Shown in pieces: positions 1 to 8,918 of a DNA stretch of 64,000 nt; position 1 is the stretch's first letter, and each line of letters starts with the position of its first letter. Origin of the DNA: JACOMS01 sp964352785 (GTDB lineage: Bacteria > Pseudomonadota > Alphaproteobacteria > Caulobacterales > Maricaulaceae); contig CAYGTI010000010.1 in the NCBI GenBank assembly GCA_964352785.1, positions 1 through 64,000 on the forward strand. Reading direction: 5' to 3'. The translations under genes were made by a program, and so were the position numbers. Below the pieces are notes generated by a model. It was not told the origin of the DNA and did no database searches. It saw only the letters and a program-made list of their open reading frames with translations.

Positions 1-83
1 GGATGACGATGAGCGAAAAGTCTCTCTTAGCCCAGACCTAAATCTGTGCCATATGCGCTGACGTTAGACAGAAAGTACTGCGA

Positions 84-1211
84 TTACTCCGCTGCCTCAA
101 CCCGCTCCGCCCTTAGCACCTCCGCGCGGGCTTCCACCTTGCTGACAATATCATCAATCATATCGTCATTATCCGTCTTTCCGGTCTTTTTTCCGGCGCT
201 GTACATCATGCCGTAGCCGGCGCTACCGCCCGTAAAGCCGATGTCGGTGTAGGCGGCTTCGCCGGGGCCGTTGACGACGCAGCCAATGATGGACAGCGAG
301 ATCGGTTCGCTGATGTGGGCGAGGCGTTCTTCGAGGGTTTGCACGGTTTTGATCACGTCAAAGCCTTGGCGGGCGCAGGACGGGCAAGAGATGATGTTGA
401 CGCCGCGCGTTCGCAAATTCAGGCTCTTGAGCATATCAAAGCCGACTTTTATTTCCTCAACCGGGTCAGCCGATAAAGACACGCGGATGGTGTCGCCGAT
501 CCCGGCCCATAATAAATTGCCCATACCGATGGAGGATTTGACGGTGCCGATGCGCGTGCCGCCCGCCTCGGTAATGCCTAAATGCAGCGGTGCATCCGTC
601 GCCTCCGCCAGTGCGTGATAGGCCGCGACGGTCAGGAACACATCAGACGCTTTGACGCTGATTTTATAATCCTGGAAATTTTCATCCTCGAGCATACGGG
701 CGTGCATGAGAGCGCTTTCGACCATGGCGTCCGGGCAGGGCTCGCCGTATTTCTCTAAAAGGTCGCGCTCCAGGGAGCCGCCATTGACACCAATCCGGAT
801 GGAGCAGCCATTGGCGCGCGCGGCGGCCACCACTTCTTTGACCCGGTGCTGACCGCCAATATTGCCGGGATTAATCCGCAGGCAGGCTGCGCCCAAATCA
901 GCGGCCTCGATCCCGCGTTTATAATGGAAATGAATGTCGGCCACGAGGGGCACAGTGATCTCTTTGAGGATATCCGGCAGCGCCGCTGTGCTGTCCGGGT
1001 CGGGGCAGGAGATACGGACGATGTCCGCGCCCGCCGCTGCGAGATCATTGATCTGGCCCACGGTGGCGGCCACGTCATGGGTGAGCGTGTTGGTCATGCT
1101 TTGCACGGCAATGGGCGCGTCGCCGCCGACGGGGACATTGCCGACCATAATCTGACGGCTTTTGCGGCGCTCAATTGCGCGCCACGGACGGATGTGATCA
1201 TAGTCTTGCAT
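84..1211 (-). CDS. ispG: 4-hydroxy-3-methylbut-2-en-1-yl diphosphate synthase (GcpE)
   Basis: Penultimate enzyme of the MEP isoprenoid pathway; reductively opens 2-C-methyl-D-erythritol 2,4-cyclodiphosphate to HMBPP using a [4Fe-4S] cluster. The 375-residue protein is the usual length of the short bacterial form. An N-terminal TIM barrel (VQSMTNT near residue 37, GADIVRISCPD near 60) leads to a C-terminal cluster domain with CPSC at 276-279 and Cys311 in the CVVNGPGE motif, the three expected cluster ligands. It lies 84 bp downstream of rodZ on the same strand; the rodZ-ispG pairing is also found in gammaproteobacteria such as E. coli, so co-transcription is likely. Intact and highly confident. 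Confidence 0.97.
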   Translation of the reverse strand: MQDYDHIRPWRAIERRKSRQIMVGNVPVGGDAPIAVQSMTNTLTHDVAATVGQINDLAAAGADIVRISCPDPDSTAALPDILKEITVPLVADIHFHYKRGIEAADLGAACLRINPGNIGGQHRVKEVVAAARANGCSIRIGVNGGSLERDLLEKYGEPCPDAMVESALMHARMLEDENFQDYKISVKASDVFLTVAAYHALAEATDAPLHLGITEAGGTRIGTVKSSIGMGNLLWAGIGDTIRVSLSADPVEEIKVGFDMLKSLNLRTRGVNIISCPSCARQGFDVIKTVQTLEERLAHISEPISLSIIGCVVNGPGEAAYTDIGFTGGSAGYGMMYSAGKKTGKTDNDDMIDDIVSKVEARAEVLRAERVEAAE

Positions 1212-1295
1212 AGGGGCCTCGATGTTCAGGGCTTGGTGCCACAGATTTATGACGGCATAAAGACGTAATTGCGGGCAATCCAGCGCAGCGGCGGA

Positions 1296-2225
1296 CTATT
1301 GAGGTGAAGGCGTCGTTGTCGTCTCTGTGGGCTCCGGTTCGCCGGATAGCGCAGCAAGGGTCTCAGGCGGGGTCACGGCCGTATCGCGGGGCACGGCGGG
1401 CATGGGCACATCGGTCATCGGGATGCCTTTGCGGCCCAAACGGCCCATCAGCTCTCCGCCAACATAAAGCTCCAGCGCGCCGCTATCGCGGGCGGATAAT
1501 GTGACGTTGGCATAGATGCCCGTTTGCCACGACTCGCCCGAAACCAAGATACGCGAGATGATCGAATTACCGAACTGGTCTTTGATCTGCACCCATGTCG
1601 GGGCGGTGGCTTTGAAGGTCATGAGCTCCGGGTCAATCGGCGAGACGACAGGGGCGTTGCCGGGAGCGTTGAGATTTGTGGCCGGGTTTAGCGCATTTGA
1701 TTGTGCATCCGTTTGCGAGCCATACCAAAAGGCCAGAACAGCGGCGCAGCTCATGATCGTGGTCGCGGCAAAAAACCCGCGCGGTAGACGGATTTGACGT
1801 TTGGGAACAAAATGCGGCGTACTGCGGCGGCCCAGATTTTCCGGCACTTTACTGTCAACTTTATAACGCTCTACGGCAGCGAGGCCGTCCATGCCCAGAT
1901 GTTGTGCATAGGCCCGCACATAGCCGAGTACATAGCCGATAGATGGCAGCGCGGCGGTATCAAGCTGCTCTATGGCGTTTAAAAATACGGACTGAATTTT
2001 AAGGGTTTCAGAGATTTCGGAATGGGTCAAACCTGCGTTAACGCGGGCCAGGCGCAGGTCTTGGCCGATATGGCGGGTAGGTTCGGTTTCTGCCTGCACG
2101 TCTGGATCGGCTATAGGCGCGGCTGTGACCGGCTGTGAGTTTATATCACTATCTGTGTTGCCGGGTGTTTGAAGAGCCGCGTCTATCGACTCATCCTTGC
2201 CCGGTTCTTTGTTTTGGGCGTCCAT
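1296..2225 (-). CDS. rodZ: RodZ-like cell-shape protein (HTH + DUF4115)
   Basis: Predicted bitopic membrane protein linking MreB to the envelope and helping set rod shape. After an acidic leader, residues about 52-120 form a helix-turn-helix domain (DLRLARVNAGLTHSEISE...) of the HTH_25 type. A single membrane segment lies near residues 150-168 (FFAATTIMSCAAVLAFW), followed by a linker rich in Asn, Ala and Pro and a DUF4115-like C-terminal domain (WVQIKDQFGNSI, SGALELYVGG). This N-in, one-TM, beta-domain order is the RodZ architecture. It sits directly upstream of ispG. The function is inferred from the family; the organism's cell shape cannot be read here. Confidence 0.85.
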   Translation of the reverse strand: MDAQNKEPGKDESIDAALQTPGNTDSDINSQPVTAAPIADPDVQAETEPTRHIGQDLRLARVNAGLTHSEISETLKIQSVFLNAIEQLDTAALPSIGYVLGYVRAYAQHLGMDGLAAVERYKVDSKVPENLGRRSTPHFVPKRQIRLPRGFFAATTIMSCAAVLAFWYGSQTDAQSNALNPATNLNAPGNAPVVSPIDPELMTFKATAPTWVQIKDQFGNSIISRILVSGESWQTGIYANVTLSARDSGALELYVGGELMGRLGRKGIPMTDVPMPAVPRDTAVTPPETLAALSGEPEPTETTTTPSPQ

Positions 2226-2426
2226 GTCCCTGCCTTTATCCCGCTCTGAATATCGCGCTGCTTATACTTACGCCCATCTGGTTTACCAACTGTTTACCAC
2301 AGCTTATGAAACTTTTTTAGGGTTGGCGCGGCTTGGCGCGCCGCCGCGCGTCTGCCGCGTCTTACAATCCCGTCATGCCGCAATCCGCCGCATGACATTT
2401 ACCTCAAAAGCGGCTATGTTAGCATA

Positions 2427-2933
2427 ATGAATATGCTGACTTCAAAACGTTTGCCATGGATGGCGCTCCTCCTTTCGGGCGGATTGTTGTGCGGGGCGTG
2501 GTTTTTTCAATATGGGCTCGGCTATGCGCCGTGTCAGATGTGCTATTGGCAACGCCATGCTCACAAAGCGGTTATGGCTTTGGCTCTATTATCGCTGGCG
2601 ATGAATTATATGCGCGTGGGTAAACCCGGATTTTGGGCCAGCATCATTGGCTTGGCTTTCCTCGTTAGTTTTGGTTTGGCGCTTTGGCATGTCGGCGTCG
2701 AATATACGTGGTGGGAGGGCCCCAAGACCTGCATGACAGGAACACCTCAAGTGGGCGGCGTGACGGGCGAAGATTTGATCAACAGCCTGTCCGCGCCATT
2801 TAAAATGCCGGGCTGCGCCGAGGTCGCGTGGAAATTTTTAGGCGTGTCTATGGCCGGGTGGAACGCGCTGGCTTCATTATTTGGAGCGGGACTTGCGTTT
2901 CTCGCTGCCGGGAGAACGGCTCATGACAGATAG
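2427..2933 (+). CDS. dsbB: Disulfide bond formation protein B
   Basis: Inner-membrane quinone reductase that reoxidises periplasmic DsbA. It has four hydrophobic segments over 168 residues, the periplasmic CxxC in APCQMCYWQRH (first loop), and a second-loop Cys pair (KTCMTG and MPGCAEV), as in the DsbB fold. It starts at ATG 2427, 200 bp from divergent rodZ, and its 3' end overlaps coq7 by 11 bp, so the two are probably co-translated. Pairing with a ubiquinone-biosynthesis gene makes sense because DsbB passes electrons to quinone. Two DsbA-like partners are encoded near 41.4-43.0 kb. Confidence 0.93.
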   Translation: MNMLTSKRLPWMALLLSGGLLCGAWFFQYGLGYAPCQMCYWQRHAHKAVMALALLSLAMNYMRVGKPGFWASIIGLAFLVSFGLALWHVGVEYTWWEGPKTCMTGTPQVGGVTGEDLINSLSAPFKMPGCAEVAWKFLGVSMAGWNALASLFGAGLAFLAAGRTAHDR

Positions 2934-3489
2934 ACCTGACACGCCCGGCGGATCGCGCGCAACGCCGCCGCGCATTGCTGAAATGCTACGCGTCGATCAT
3001 GCGGGAGAATATGCGGCGGTGGCGATTTACCAAGGTCAGCAGGCCGTGTTTTCCAAAAGTCCCAAGACGCAAAAAATTGCCAAGCAACTCGGCGAGATGG
3101 AAGCCGAGGAGCAAAAGCACCTCTCTGCGTTTGATGAGATGTTGGTGGCGCGCGGGGTGCGGCCAACCGCTATGGCCCCCGTTTGGAACGCTGCGGCTTA
3201 TGGTTTGGGCGTGGCGACGGCTCTGATCGGCGAGAAAGCCGCCCATGCGTGTACCGAGGCGGTGGAAACAGTCATTGAGCAGCATTACGCGGATCAAATT
3301 GCTGATCTTGAGGGTGACAAAGAGCATGCGCAGCTGCGCGAGACGTTCACAGAATTTCGCGAGGATGAACTGCATCACAGAGATACAGCCGTTCAAGAAG
3401 GCGCAAAAGAGGCGCCCGCCTATGGTCTGCTGTCCGCGATTATCAAAACAGGCTGCCGGATTGGCATTAAAGTCAGCGAAAAAATTTAA
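2923..3489 (+). CDS. coq7: Demethoxyubiquinone hydroxylase Coq7
   Basis: Di-iron carboxylate hydroxylase of ubiquinone biosynthesis that converts demethoxyubiquinone (C6 hydroxylation). The 188-residue ferritin-like protein shows the repeated iron-ligand motifs: Glu in VDHAGEYAAV, EAEEQKH (ExxH), Glu in GEKAAHACTEAV, and EDELHH (ExxHH) near the C-terminus. I chose ATG 2923 because GGGAGA lies 8 nt upstream and the conserved region follows; a TTG 42 nt earlier is possible but has no support. The start lies inside the dsbB 3' end, an 11-bp overlap suggesting coupling. Coq7 proteins are typical of alphaproteobacteria and mitochondria. Confidence 0.95.
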   Translation: MTDRPDTPGGSRATPPRIAEMLRVDHAGEYAAVAIYQGQQAVFSKSPKTQKIAKQLGEMEAEEQKHLSAFDEMLVARGVRPTAMAPVWNAAAYGLGVATALIGEKAAHACTEAVETVIEQHYADQIADLEGDKEHAQLRETFTEFREDELHHRDTAVQEGAKEAPAYGLLSAIIKTGCRIGIKVSEKI

Positions 3490-3501
3490 CGGACATGCGT
3501 C

Positions 3502-4242
3502 CTAAACGCCGCTCAGCGGCGTTAAAGTTTTACTGATGGTAAAATGAAACGCTGCGCCATGCGTTTTACTCGTATCACACCAAATATCCCCGCCGTGACG
3601 CCGCGCGATTTTTTTGGCATTGGCCAGTCCCATACCGTTTCCGGGATACTCGTCTGCCAACACAGCGCGGCGAAGCGGCTTGAAAATTTTATCAACGAGT
3701 CGGCTATCGAGACCAATACCGTTATCCGAGACAATAAATTCCGATGCAGTCTCTCCGCTTGTCACATTTACGTCAATCTTGGGCTGACCTTTATTGAAGG
3801 TAAGTGCGTTGAGCAGCAGGTGATAGAAAACCATACTGAGCTGGGATTTATCGGCCACAAGCGTGGGAAGCGGCGCGCACTGTATTATCGCGTCTGTTTC
3901 TTCAATCACGTCTTGGAGCAAGTCTTTCGCGTTTTCAAATGCGGTCTGGCTGTCTGTTGGCTCAAAGGCTCCGGCGCGCGTATGAAGACGCGAATACGTT
4001 CGCATTTCATGGAGCAATGTTTGCCCGGTTTCGCTAGCCGCTAAGATCATGTTAAGGTGTTTAATGGAACGCTCGTCTAAGACGCCCTCGTTGCGATCCA
4101 TCAGCATTTGCGCAAAGCCTTCGACGTGGCGCAGCGGCGCGGAGAGGTCATGAGACACAATATAGGCATATTCGTCATACTCAGCTCTCAAGTCCGAAAG
4201 CTCCGCTTTGACGGCGGCTAATTCTTGTTCCAATGACGGCAT
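3502..4242 (-). CDS. Soluble sensor-less histidine kinase
   Basis: A 247-residue kinase made only of a coiled lead-in, a HisKA domain (IVSHDLSAPLRHVEGFA, phospho-acceptor His) and a HATPase_c domain (DNGIGLD N/G1 box; GNGMGLANAKKIARRHGG G2 box). It has no membrane segment or recognisable sensor domain, so input must come from a partner. The start at 4242 avoids overlapping the response-regulator gene; an in-frame ATG at 4320 would overlap it by 56 bp and lies in a poorly conserved stretch. It follows the Rcp1-like regulator and the CHASE-PAS kinase on the same strand with gaps under 25 bp, so these three probably form one operon and phosphorelay. Signal unknown. Confidence 0.82.
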   Translation of the reverse strand: MPSLEQELAAVKAELSDLRAEYDEYAYIVSHDLSAPLRHVEGFAQMLMDRNEGVLDERSIKHLNMILAASETGQTLLHEMRTYSRLHTRAGAFEPTDSQTAFENAKDLLQDVIEETDAIIQCAPLPTLVADKSQLSMVFYHLLLNALTFNKGQPKIDVNVTSGETASEFIVSDNGIGLDSRLVDKIFKPLRRAVLADEYPGNGMGLANAKKIARRHGGDIWCDTSKTHGAAFHFTISKTLTPLSGV

Positions 4243-4264
4243 AGGGGCTGTGTGGCCTATTTGC

Positions 4265-4702
4265 TTATTTTGGCGGGAGACAAACAATTTCCACCCAAAA
4301 GTTTTCGATACATTGAACAACCTTCATGAACTTTGCAGCGTTGACGGGTTTGACGATATAACAATTAGCGTGCAGATCATAGCTTTCGAGAATATCCGTG
4401 TCGGCTTTGGAGCTGCTGAGCACAATCACAGGGATCCGTTTCAAAGCCTTATCGCTTTTAATGGCGTCGAGGACTTCGTGGCCATCGACGCGGGGGAGAT
4501 TTAAATCAAGAAGTATGATGTCCGGCGTTATCGCCTCTTCGAAAGAATCGCGCTTAAACAGATAATCCAGAGCTTCTTCGCCGTCGCGGGCGACATTTAA
4601 GTTATTGCGAAACTTGGCGTCTTCAAACGCTTCTTTTGTCAGTTCAACATCGCCAGGATTGTCTTCGATGAGTAAAATTTCAGCCAGTTTTGCTTCGGTC
4701 AT
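4265..4702 (-). CDS. Rcp1-type single-domain response regulator
   Basis: A 145-residue receiver domain without output domain. Acidic pocket residues lie at E13-D14 (LLIEDNPGD), the phospho-acceptor is Asp66 in LLDLNLPRVDG, a conserved Ser is in VLSSSKAD, and the switch Lys is in CYIVKPVN. The long alpha4-alpha5 region and overall sequence resemble Rcp1-like regulators that pair with phytochrome-type kinases. It is encoded between two kinases, so it may shuttle phosphate between them or act by protein-protein contact. It is separated from the upstream kinase by 18 bp and from the downstream one by 22 bp. Confidence 0.9.
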   Translation of the reverse strand: MTEAKLAEILLIEDNPGDVELTKEAFEDAKFRNNLNVARDGEEALDYLFKRDSFEEAITPDIILLDLNLPRVDGHEVLDAIKSDKALKRIPVIVLSSSKADTDILESYDLHANCYIVKPVNAAKFMKVVQCIENFWVEIVCLPPK

Positions 4703-4720
4703 GTTGATATCCCCTATCGC

Positions 4721-7123
4721 CTATTTTCTGAGTGTGAAAAAGAACGATGACCCCTTTCCGAGTTCAGAGGACACCCAAATTTTTCCGCCATGTCGTTCAG
4801 TTATCTTCTTGCAAATTGACAGCCCGATTCCCGTCCCTGTATATTCACCACGTCCGTGCAGTCTTTGAAAGACTTCAAATATCTTTTTGGTGTGTTTTTT
4901 ATTAATGCCAATGCCGTTATCTCGCACTTCAAACTGATAAAAGTCGCCAAGGTCTAGGGCGCTCACGTGAACATGCGGCTTGGCACCCTCTGCTCTATAT
5001 TTAATGCCGTTATGGATTAAATTTTGTAGAAGCTGAAATATTTGAGCTTTGTTGCCGCTGACAGACGGAAGATCATCATGCGTGAGCTGTCCGCCAATCT
5101 CGTCTAATCGCTCACTGAGATCTTTAGCGACGACATCTACCAGACCGTTCACCTCAAACACTTCCATCTTGTCTGTATCGTGATTTACTCGCGAATAAGC
5201 AAGAATATCGGCGATGAGCTGTTGCGCGCGTTCGGCTCCGTCTGTGATAAAGTTTAAATATCGAGAGCCTTTTTCATCTACAGAGAGTTCGGTTTGTAAG
5301 TGCGTTTCAAGCCGCTCCGAAAAACTACGAATCATACGCAACGGTTCTTGTAAATCATGCGAACAAACAAAAGCAAACCGCTCAAGTTCTTCGTTAGAAT
5401 CTATAAGCTTATCAACTAAAACGGCTTGTTTTTCCTCAGCGACCAAGCGGTTCGTTATATCAAGAGCAATTGCGACATACACGGGCTTGGACTCATATTG
5501 AGCCCGTTGGAGGTGGATTTCAACATCATAAGTACTGCCGTCTTTCCTTTCGTGGCGGGTTTCAAAAATGATTTTGTCTTTATCGCCGTTTGTCAGCGGC
5601 GCGGTAATGTCTTTGAAAGTGTCTTCTGTATGCTCGGGTTTGATGTCGATAGGTGTCATTTGCGACAACTCGGTCATGGAGTAACCGATATTGTCTCTGG
5701 CCCCTTTATTTAGGTGGACAAAGTTCAGTGATGCGGCGTCAAAAATATAAATTTCATTGAGCGAGTCTTCGAGAATTTTCCCTTGATCTTTTAAATCTGT
5801 TTCTTTTGCTACTATGGCCGTAATATCGCGCGCGATACACAGAATGAAGCTCTCGTTGGTAGAGTTTTCAAACCTTACTTTTTTTGTGAAAAGTAGCCGT
5901 TTCGAGCCGTCCGGAAAGACGATATGTTCTTCTGTTTCTGAGTGTCCCGCGTCAAAGGCAAGTTGATCATGTTTGAGGAATTCTTTGGCGTCTTCGGGAT
6001 CATAGGCCTCAAGTGTTGTTGTCCCAATGACCGTTTTCCGAATGTCTTCAGGATAAAGATTTAGGAAGGCCGCATTAGCTTGAACAATGCGAAACTCCGA
6101 GTCCTTGACAAATAAAAGATCCGGAATGTTTTCAAATAAGGTGGAGAGAAAGTTCTCTCGGTTTTTGAGTGAAAGTTGATTGGCCTTCAAAATATCTGAT
6201 TGGTTTTTGAACCTAAGACCATTTCGATTAAACAGCATGGCATAGTAAACACTAATGCCTATCAAAAGAGATAATAGCGTACCTGCGAGTAGACTGACTT
6301 CTGGAAGTAAAGATTGATGTTTTTTCTGGAAGACAGACGTTGGGGAGAGTTTCACAGTCCATGATCTATTAAACAATTTTAAATTTGACGTCGCGGCCCA
6401 TTTTTCTAGACTTTTATTTGTCTCTAGGAGCCGCTCAAAAACAACGTCACCCTCATCATATATTTTTAGATTCAAAGGATTGATAATACTTTCAGGTAGA
6501 AGCGTATCAAAATAAAAATTGATATCTGTAATGCCCGTTACAAAGCCATCAAATGTGTTTTGTTTATAAATGGGGATATAAGAGATGATCGCTTTGTAGC
6601 CTTGGACAAGATCAAGCGGCGGCGTCAGGATAATCTGATTGTTTTTTTGCGCCGTGTCTAAAATATTTTTTCGGGTGTCATCATAGGCTATGTTAAGGCC
6701 AACAACATTTTCATTACCCTCAATCGGTTCCACCCATCTAACGTGATGGGTGTTATCCACCCACTGAACGGCGCTCAAATTATCATTATGATCAACATAA
6801 TTTTGGGCGTCTTTTTGCCATTCAGCTTGGGGTGTTCCGCTCCGCCCGCTCCAGCGATCACCCATGCGGGCTAAGGCCAAAATCGTCGCACTCATACTTT
6901 CAGAAATTAGGCTTGTTGTTTTATCAAGCTCTTCTTGAGTGAGTCTTTTGATGAGCGCATCTTCGCGTTTGTCAAATTCGAGCCAAAGCACCATTGATGA
7001 GAAGACGCCGATCGCAGTAACTAAAACAGGAAAGAGAAAGGATATGCGCGGTGTTTTTGGCTTCGTCGTTACAACGTGCGGGCGAGGCTTACCAAGACGA
7101 TTACCTGATACAAGCTGATCCAT
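4721..7123 (-). CDS. Membrane CHASE-PAS-PAS hybrid-less sensor histidine kinase
   Basis: An 800-residue sensor kinase. TM1 is near residues 30-48 (FLFPVLVTAIGVFSSMVLW). An extracytoplasmic CHASE-like domain follows (VGLNIAYDDTRKNILDTA, LTPPLDLVQGYKA), then TM2 near 275-297, two PAS domains (about 330-440 and 450-560), HisKA with the acceptor His in FVCSHDLQEPLRMI, and HATPase_c with DNGIGIN and GTGIGLSICKKI boxes. CHASE domains bind small extracellular ligands such as cytokinin-like molecules in other systems; the ligand here is unknown. It is the first gene of the kinase/regulator/kinase set, with AGGT 5 nt before the ATG. It resembles the CHASE kinase at 10.1-12.2 kb in domain order but with an extra PAS. 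Confidence 0.9.
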   Translation of the reverse strand: MDQLVSGNRLGKPRPHVVTTKPKTPRISFLFPVLVTAIGVFSSMVLWLEFDKREDALIKRLTQEELDKTTSLISESMSATILALARMGDRWSGRSGTPQAEWQKDAQNYVDHNDNLSAVQWVDNTHHVRWVEPIEGNENVVGLNIAYDDTRKNILDTAQKNNQIILTPPLDLVQGYKAIISYIPIYKQNTFDGFVTGITDINFYFDTLLPESIINPLNLKIYDEGDVVFERLLETNKSLEKWAATSNLKLFNRSWTVKLSPTSVFQKKHQSLLPEVSLLAGTLLSLLIGISVYYAMLFNRNGLRFKNQSDILKANQLSLKNRENFLSTLFENIPDLLFVKDSEFRIVQANAAFLNLYPEDIRKTVIGTTTLEAYDPEDAKEFLKHDQLAFDAGHSETEEHIVFPDGSKRLLFTKKVRFENSTNESFILCIARDITAIVAKETDLKDQGKILEDSLNEIYIFDAASLNFVHLNKGARDNIGYSMTELSQMTPIDIKPEHTEDTFKDITAPLTNGDKDKIIFETRHERKDGSTYDVEIHLQRAQYESKPVYVAIALDITNRLVAEEKQAVLVDKLIDSNEELERFAFVCSHDLQEPLRMIRSFSERLETHLQTELSVDEKGSRYLNFITDGAERAQQLIADILAYSRVNHDTDKMEVFEVNGLVDVVAKDLSERLDEIGGQLTHDDLPSVSGNKAQIFQLLQNLIHNGIKYRAEGAKPHVHVSALDLGDFYQFEVRDNGIGINKKHTKKIFEVFQRLHGRGEYTGTGIGLSICKKITERHGGKIWVSSELGKGSSFFFTLRK

Positions 7124-7292
7124 TTTACCTGTCTTTCATCATGTATTTTACAGGTATCGTTAAGCGTCATAACCCCTACATTTTGAGACCAGCGACCCAG
7201 ATGACAGGTCTATAGTAAAAATATGTATAAAACCCTAAACCATTGATTTAAAAGGTTAATAGAACGACTTGCATGGCTAGTATTATGGCGTG

Positions 7293-8231
7293 TTAATCCC
7301 GATCATAAGTAAGCGCCATAAACACGTCCTCGAGGTCAGGCTCTTCGGTGCGTAGATCGGCAATCGACAGGCCGGCCGCTTTGACCTGATTCAGCATGCC
7401 TGAAATAGAGTCCTTGCCGCTACGGTAGCTTATAGAGAGCGCGCCTGTGGCTAATAATTCTGCGTCTAAGTCCTTCAGGCTGCCTGGAATCTCAGTGATT
7501 TTTTCAGTCGGCGTAATAACGAGTGTGCGTTTGTCCAAACGTGAGAGCATGACCGATTTTTCCTCATTTGCCGTGATATCGCCATTATGAATGATAGCGA
7601 TGCGGTCACACAGCGACTCGGCCTCTTCGAGATAGTGTGTTGTTAGGATAATCGTCGTACCGCGCCGATGTAGCTCTTGCACATAATCCCAAAGCTGACG
7701 CCGCAGTTCAATATCAACTCCGGCGGTGGGCTCGTCCAGTATCAAAACGGGCGGGTTATGGACCAGCGCTTTGCCGATTAGTAATCTGCGTTTCATACCG
7801 CCGGAGAGCTGGCGCACATAGGCATCGCGCTTATCGGCAAGACCCAAAGCTTCAAGTATTTCGTCTGTCCGGCGTTCAGCTTTCGGCACTCCGTAATATC
7901 CGGCCTGTAACTCCAGCGCCTGATAGGGCGTAAAAAACACGTCCATGGCAATTTCTTGGGGGACAACTCCAATGGAGGCGCGGGCTTGGCGTGTATCCGT
8001 ATCTATATCGTGTCCGCAGATTTTGGCCTCGCCCGCAGATTTAACAACCAGGCCGGAGAGTATATTGATCAACGTAGACTTACCTGCGCCGTTAGGACCG
8101 AGCAGCCCAAAAATCGAGCCACGCGGGACAATCAGGTCAACGCCTTTGAGGGCGACTTTTGCGTCTGCTTTGCGTGTTTTTTTATAAGTCTTGTGTAGAC
8201 CTTTAATTTCAATCGCGGGTATGGACGTCAT
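7293..8231 (-). CDS. ABC transporter ATP-binding protein (YadG-like), no adjacent permease
   Basis: ATPase subunit of an ABC-2 type exporter. It has Walker A GPNGAGKST, the signature LSGGMKRR, Walker B VLILDEPTAG, and an H-loop in TTHYLEEAE; about 312 residues including a C-terminal extension typical of YadG/CcmA-like subunits. The usual next gene, an ABC-2 permease, is missing on both sides: upstream is a divergent zinc-finger gene and downstream, 170 bp away, the CHASE-PAS kinase. The partner permease is presumably encoded elsewhere. Substrate unknown. Confidence 0.9.
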   Translation of the reverse strand: MTSIPAIEIKGLHKTYKKTRKADAKVALKGVDLIVPRGSIFGLLGPNGAGKSTLINILSGLVVKSAGEAKICGHDIDTDTRQARASIGVVPQEIAMDVFFTPYQALELQAGYYGVPKAERRTDEILEALGLADKRDAYVRQLSGGMKRRLLIGKALVHNPPVLILDEPTAGVDIELRRQLWDYVQELHRRGTTIILTTHYLEEAESLCDRIAIIHNGDITANEEKSVMLSRLDKRTLVITPTEKITEIPGSLKDLDAELLATGALSISYRSGKDSISGMLNQVKAAGLSIADLRTEEPDLEDVFMALTYDRD

Positions 8232-8308
8232 ATTAGGCCTAACAGGAATTGACGCGGCGCAGCGGCTCGCTTATCTGTGACACGTATCACTTAATCAAAG
8301 AGGCCCGA

Positions 8309-8500
8309 ATGTCAAACAGCTCTGACTTGCCCCACGACGCAAAGATTGTCAGCTCAACGCGCGTGGCTTGTGACGGCGGCGGCGGGTCGCTCGGTCATCC
8401 TAAAACGTGGCTAGATATGGGACAGGCCGCGAGTGTTGAATGCAAATATTGCGACCAACTTTTCGTTTTGGATACAAAAGCGGCGCCAAGTGCTCACTAG
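8309..8500 (+). CDS. zf-CHCC zinc-finger protein (NDUFS6-like)
   Basis: A 63-residue protein with the zf-CHCC pattern: Cys in VACDGG, His in SLGHPKTW and the pair C-x2-C in VECKYCDQLFVL. The domain is related to the complex I accessory subunit NDUFS6 and is widespread in alphaproteobacteria; zinc binding and an association with complex I are family knowledge, not shown here. ATG 8309 was chosen for the AGAGG 6-10 nt upstream; longer in-frame versions would cover non-conserved sequence. Its stop is 10 bp from that of convergent gapR. Confidence 0.85.
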   Translation: MSNSSDLPHDAKIVSSTRVACDGGGGSLGHPKTWLDMGQAASVECKYCDQLFVLDTKAAPSAH

Positions 8501-8510
8501 GTTTTTTAGC

Positions 8511-8774
8511 CTAGTCTTCGACGGCTTCCATATACATATCCAGCAAGGCTTCTTGCTCGGCGCGCTCATGAGCTTCTAGCTTGCGCAAAGAGACCACTTT
8601 GCGAAGCACTTTATTGTCAAAACCAAAGGTTTTAACTTCGGCGTAAACCTCGCGTATATCGGCGGCAAGTTCTGCTTTTTCCGCTTCGAGCCGTTCAATC
8701 CGCGCGATAAATTGCCTTAGTTTTTCGCGTGTGGCCTGCCCCATGGAATCGGCGCGTTCACTGTCACTCATCAT
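8511..8774 (-). CDS. gapR: GapR nucleoid-associated protein (DUF2312 / UPF0335)
   Basis: An 87-residue helical protein matching the DUF2312 family throughout: a coiled-coil stretch (FIARIERLEAEKAELAADI) then EVYAEVKTFGFDNKVLRKVV, ending in LDMYMEA. The Caulobacter member GapR binds overtwisted AT-rich DNA ahead of forks and RNA polymerase and stimulates type II topoisomerases. Nearly restricted to alphaproteobacteria, so it is a good taxonomic marker. I used the first of two adjacent ATGs because AGGA is 7 nt upstream of it. A six-bp hairpin (8496-8515) spans the space between this stop and the zinc-finger gene's stop. Confidence 0.92.
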   Translation of the reverse strand: MMSDSERADSMGQATREKLRQFIARIERLEAEKAELAADIREVYAEVKTFGFDNKVLRKVVSLRKLEAHERAEQEALLDMYMEAVED

Positions 8775-8918
8775 GATCTGATCCTGTCGTTAATATTTGC
8801 CGCATATTAAAAACCTGCGCGGGCTTTTACAAGCCATAGGCGTCATTGATGTCTTTTCGTGACAGATTGTTGTGGATGGAATTTGGCTGTACACTGCGAA
8901 AAAGAATCGGGGATAAGC

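Noticed and set aside
846..1268. 140-codon rightward frame opposite ispG
   Set aside because: Shadow of the GC-rich ispG coding frame; no ribosome site or recognisable protein.
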